This document shows positions 32,371-35,027 of a DNA stretch of 35,027 nucleotides, in pieces. The DNA is taken from NCBI RefSeq assembly GCF_910588395.1, contig NZ_CAJUPA010000026.1, positions 1-35,027 on the forward strand, written 5' to 3'. The stretch comes from an uncultured Faecalibaculum sp. (GTDB lineage: Bacteria > Bacillota_I > Bacilli_A > Erysipelotrichales > Erysipelotrichaceae). Every line of letters begins with the position of its first letter. Within the stretch, counting starts at the first letter, position 1. The position numbers were made by a program, and so were the translations under genes. The notes under the pieces are model-generated. The model had not been told where the DNA came from, ran no database searches, and saw only the letters and a program-made list of their open reading frames with translations.

Positions 32371-32800
32371 GGATGTCAAAAAAGTCGGCAAAGCCGATGA
32401 ACTGAAGGAAGTCAGCGACGGCTATGCCCGCAACTTCCTGATTCCCAGGGGACTGGCCATGGCGGCCAGCCCGGCGAATCTGAAAGCCTATGAAAAGGAG
32501 ATGCAGAAGCGCGCAGATCAGGAAGCCGAACTGAAGAAGCAGGCGGAGCAGACTGCGAAGGAACTGGAAGGTGTGACCCTGGAGTTCCAGCTCTCCCAGG
32601 GCGCAGGCGGCCATGTGTTCGGAACCATTTCTTCCAAGCAGATTGCCGTGGCGCTGGCGCAGAAGGGCTTTCCGGTGGAGAAGCGCAAAATCATGATGAC
32701 CGATCCGGTGGATTCCCTGGGAACCACCAAAGTGAAAATCGACCTGTATCACGGACAGGTCATCGGTGAAGTTAGCGTCCACGTAAGCCCGAAAAACTGA
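32351..32800 (+). CDS. rplI: 50S ribosomal protein L9
   Basis: L9 binds 23S rRNA and spans the ribosome surface. The 149-residue protein has the N-terminal KVILLKDVKKVGKADELKEVSDGYARNFLIPRGLA signature, a long central helix (KAYEKEMQKRADQEAELKKQAEQ) and a C-terminal domain with GTTKVKIDLYHGQVIGEVSVHV. GAGGAGG lies nine bases before ATG 32351, inside the end of gdpP. Its stop shares a base with the dnaB start (TGATG). Confidence 0.97.
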   Translation: MKVILLKDVKKVGKADELKEVSDGYARNFLIPRGLAMAASPANLKAYEKEMQKRADQEAELKKQAEQTAKELEGVTLEFQLSQGAGGHVFGTISSKQIAVALAQKGFPVEKRKIMMTDPVDSLGTTKVKIDLYHGQVIGEVSVHVSPKN

Positions 32801-34149
32801 TGGCAGACACAATGCCCAACGCCCAGGTCATGGAACAGTCCCTCCTGGGCTCTTTGCTTGTTTATCCCCGGGTCATGACAGACTGTGCGGATCTGGGGCT
32901 TGCACCGGAAGAATTCTATATTCCCGGTCATCAGACGCTGTATGCGGCGATGCAGGACCTGGATGCCTCCGGCCGGGCGCTGGATCTCAACAGCGTGGTG
33001 CTGCGACTGCAGGAAAAAGGGCAGCTGGAGGCGGCAGGCGGACTGGATTACATCATTGCCCTGGTGGACGGGGCGGTGTCCAGCGCCGGGGTCAAGACCT
33101 ACATTGAAACGATCCAGGATAAATACCAGCTGCGGCGGCTGATCGAGACGGCGGATCAGATCCGGGAGACCGCCATGGATTCCGCGGACAGTCTGGACGA
33201 CATTCTGTCCCAGAGCGAATCCGCCGTCATGGATGTGACGCGCCGGACCCGGGGAACGGATTTTCTGTCCTCCCGGGAGATCGTGGACCGGGTGCTGGAG
33301 CAGCTCAAGGAGCTGCGCAACACCTCGGGCATTACCGGCATCCGGACCGGCTACACGGATCTGGACAAAATGACCAATGGCTTCCAGAGAGGGGATCTGA
33401 TCATTCTGGCAGCCCGGCCGGCCATGGGAAAATCCGCACTGGCGCTGAACCTCGCGGTGCAGGCGGCCAGACGCAATCCCGGGGCGGTGGCGGTGTTCTC
33501 ACTGGAAATGCCGGCGGATTCCATCATGAAGCGTATGCTCTCCAGCGAATCCAAAGTCCAGTCCGGCAAGCTGCGGGATGGCCGGCTGTCCAACGAGGAA
33601 ATGAACCGTCTGTTTGAAGCCGGCAACGGTCTGGCGGAGTCCCAGATTTATCTGGATGACACCGGCAGCATCAAGGTGAATCAGATTTTCTCCAAATGCC
33701 GGAAACTGAAATCCGAGCAGGACAGCCTGTCCATGATCGTCATTGACTATCTGCAGCTGATCACCGGGTCCCGGTCCGATTCCCGGCAGCAGGAAGTCTC
33801 GGAGATTTCCCGGAGTCTGAAGATCCTGGCCAAGGAAATGGACTGCCCGGTGATCGCCCTGTCCCAGCTGTCCCGGAAAGTCGAAGACCGCACCGGGCAT
33901 GAACCGCAGCTGTCGGATCTGCGGGAATCCGGTTCCATCGAGCAGGATGCGGACATTGTCATGTTCCTGTACCGGGAAAACTACTACGACAAGGACAAGG
34001 AAGCCCAGGAGCAGATCGAGGTGGTGGATCTGTCCCTGGCCAAGCACCGGAACGGCGCCATCGGCAAGATCCAGCTGGCATTTGAAAAAGGCGTCTCCCG
34101 GTTCACCAACTACGCCAGTTCCAGAGGAGACGATCTGCATGCGGGTTGA
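32800..34149 (+). CDS. dnaB: Replicative DNA helicase DnaB
   Basis: DnaB (DnaC in Bacillus naming) is the hexameric 5'-3' helicase of the replication fork. The 449-residue protein has an N-terminal DnaB-N domain (about 1-105), a linker, and a RecA-like domain with Walker A ILAARPAMGKSALALN (202-217), FSLEMP (233-238), Walker B MIVIDYLQLI and the Arg finger region LSDLRESGSIEQDADIVMFLYR. The Walker A has Ser-Ala where SMGKTAF is common. No intein is present. It overlaps rplI by one base and the next gene by 11. Confidence 0.97.
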   Translation: MADTMPNAQVMEQSLLGSLLVYPRVMTDCADLGLAPEEFYIPGHQTLYAAMQDLDASGRALDLNSVVLRLQEKGQLEAAGGLDYIIALVDGAVSSAGVKTYIETIQDKYQLRRLIETADQIRETAMDSADSLDDILSQSESAVMDVTRRTRGTDFLSSREIVDRVLEQLKELRNTSGITGIRTGYTDLDKMTNGFQRGDLIILAARPAMGKSALALNLAVQAARRNPGAVAVFSLEMPADSIMKRMLSSESKVQSGKLRDGRLSNEEMNRLFEAGNGLAESQIYLDDTGSIKVNQIFSKCRKLKSEQDSLSMIVIDYLQLITGSRSDSRQQEVSEISRSLKILAKEMDCPVIALSQLSRKVEDRTGHEPQLSDLRESGSIEQDADIVMFLYRENYYDKDKEAQEQIEVVDLSLAKHRNGAIGKIQLAFEKGVSRFTNYASSRGDDLHAG

Positions 34150-34888
34150 TCTTCTCTGTTCCGGCTCCAAAGGCAACAGCTGTCTGGTGACTTCCGGAGA
34201 TGCCAGACTGCTGATCGACTGCGGGAGCACAAAGCGGTATCTGACCCAGGCGCTGGCGCAGGTGGATGTCAGGGTGGAGGATCTGCTGGCGGTGCTCATC
34301 ACCCACAGCCATTCGGATCACATCTCCCAGCTGAAACTGGTGAAGGATGTACCGCTGTTTTCCTGCTGCGAGCTGAAGGAAGGCGTCCGGAAGCACCGGA
34401 TCATGCCCGGAGACTGGTTCATTCTGGGTCCCTTCAGAATCACGGTGATCGCCCTTTCCCATGATGCCCCGGGAGGCTGCGTGGGCTACAAAATCGACGA
34501 CGGTACCAGTACCCTGGTGTACGTGACGGACACCGGGTTTGTCCCCAATGCCGCCCGGGATGTGCTGGCGGGGGCGGATGCCTACGTCTTCGAATCCAAC
34601 CACGATGTGGAAAAGCTCATGGCTACAAACCGGCCGATGTATCTCAAGCAGCGCATTCTGTCCGCATCCGGTCATCTGAACAACGCGGATTCTGCGCACT
34701 GCCTCTCGGAGATCGTGACCGGGAAGACCAAAGAGGTGATTCTGGCGCATTTGTCCGATGAAGCCAACACGCCGGATCTGGCACTGGAGGCTTTCCACGA
34801 AGGATTTGCCAGTCAGGGCCTGAATGATTCCGGTATCCGTGTTCAGTGCGGACAGCAGAAAGTCATCACATCCACAGAAGAGTTCTGA
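34139..34888 (+). CDS. yycJ: MBL-fold metallo-hydrolase, YycJ/WalJ-like
   Basis: The 249-residue protein has the metallo-beta-lactamase fold with the metal-binding HSHSDH at about 59-64, preceded by LLCSGSKGNSCLV and LLIDCG, and the later YVTDTG and SGHLNNADSAHCL segments. In Bacillus the YycJ/WalJ protein is a nuclease linked to DNA repair and the WalRK region. Here it follows dnaB without walRK in the window. ATG 34139 has GAGGAG nine bases upstream and overlaps dnaB by 11 bases; the longer frame is an artefact of the dnaB overlap. Confidence 0.9.
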   Translation: MRVDLLCSGSKGNSCLVTSGDARLLIDCGSTKRYLTQALAQVDVRVEDLLAVLITHSHSDHISQLKLVKDVPLFSCCELKEGVRKHRIMPGDWFILGPFRITVIALSHDAPGGCVGYKIDDGTSTLVYVTDTGFVPNAARDVLAGADAYVFESNHDVEKLMATNRPMYLKQRILSASGHLNNADSAHCLSEIVTGKTKEVILAHLSDEANTPDLALEAFHEGFASQGLNDSGIRVQCGQQKVITSTEEF

Positions 34889-34924
34889 AAGCCGTTACCC
34901 CGGTGCAACAGAACTCTTTTTCTG
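34877..34924 (+). terminator. Terminator of the yybS-yycJ operon
   Basis: AAGAGTTCTG pairs with CAGAACTCTT, followed by TTTTTC. The upstream arm contains the end of yycJ, with the TGA stop at 34886-34888. Confidence 0.75.
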
Positions 34925-34974
34925 TCACTTCCGGCAGCAGGGGGCATGGCCGACGGTTTATCCGGGATAAAAGT

Positions 34975-34995
34975 TGTAAAATCCCGTCTTTTACA
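34975..34995. repeat. Inverted repeat near the right edge
   Basis: TGTAAAA and TTTTACA are a perfect inverted repeat seven bases apart. The spacing suits an operator for a dimeric repressor upstream of a gene outside the window. The rest of 34925-35027 shows no gene. Confidence 0.3.
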
Positions 34996-35027
34996 GTTTG
35001 AAGCGTGAAATCGGCGAGAAGCCCTTT

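Noticed and set aside
30169..32391. A 740-codon open frame on the minus strand
   Set aside because: It is antisense to gdpP, whose DHH and DHHA1 motifs are unambiguous; the antisense frame has no family features.

Overview
The window looks like the chromosome of a Gram-positive Bacillota bacterium with fairly high GC. Three things point there: strong AGGAGG-type ribosome binding sites, the conserved Bacillota orders rpsF-ssb-rpsR and yybS-gdpP-rplI-dnaB-yycJ, and the pfkA-pyk pair. A member of the Erysipelotrichales is my best guess, but that is inference from protein style and not shown by any marker here.

Layout. 1-390: left edge with no supported gene, downstream of the tmRNA. 391-3208 (minus strand): tmRNA (ssrA), smpB, and a PurF-like amidophosphoribosyltransferase that has lost its glutaminase cysteine. 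3424-5326 (plus): a tightly overlapped redox-type operon (1-Cys peroxiredoxin, flavin reductase-like protein, ketopantoate reductase-like dehydrogenase). 5520-11144 (minus): a sialic acid catabolic operon reading nanA, Na+/solute symporter, YhcH-type protein, ROK kinase, RpiR-type regulator and SGNH esterase. It is driven by a recognisable promoter overlapped by palindromic operators. 11145-12205: about 1 kb with no convincing gene but several strong hairpins and terminators. 12206-16967: a small membrane protein, glycolytic pfkA and pyk, a DUF3284 protein and a DUF368 (undecaprenyl-phosphate transporter type) membrane protein. 17084-21183 (minus): an ABC exporter pair whose permease carries a very long periplasm-side coiled-coil hairpin. 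21279-24319: two overlapping DegV/FakB fatty-acid-binding proteins, a small secreted ORF and a LysR regulator. 24472-25710 (minus): a UMF1-type MFS transporter. 25870-27174: rpsF-ssb-rpsR. 27339-29297: an accessory-looking island with a shortened Rpn-like protein, a structured RNA leader ending in a terminator, a 36-codon ORF, a protein of unknown function and a NADAR-family glycosidase. 29479-34888: yybS, gdpP, rplI, dnaB and yycJ, with an apparently leaderless first gene.

How the parts work together. The nan operon imports sialic acid, cleaves it to ManNAc plus pyruvate, phosphorylates ManNAc, probably handles anomers and O-acetyl groups, and carries its own regulator; the epimerase NanE and NagA/NagB are not in the window. 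pfkA and pyk feed glycolysis. tmRNA and SmpB form the ribosome rescue pair, and GdpP degrades c-di-AMP.

The places most worth a second look are the NADAR cassette behind a structured attenuator-like RNA (28137-29297), the cysteine-less PurF (1796-3208), the hairpin-rich gap (11448-12165), the nan promoter with paired operators, and the coiled-coil ABC permease.
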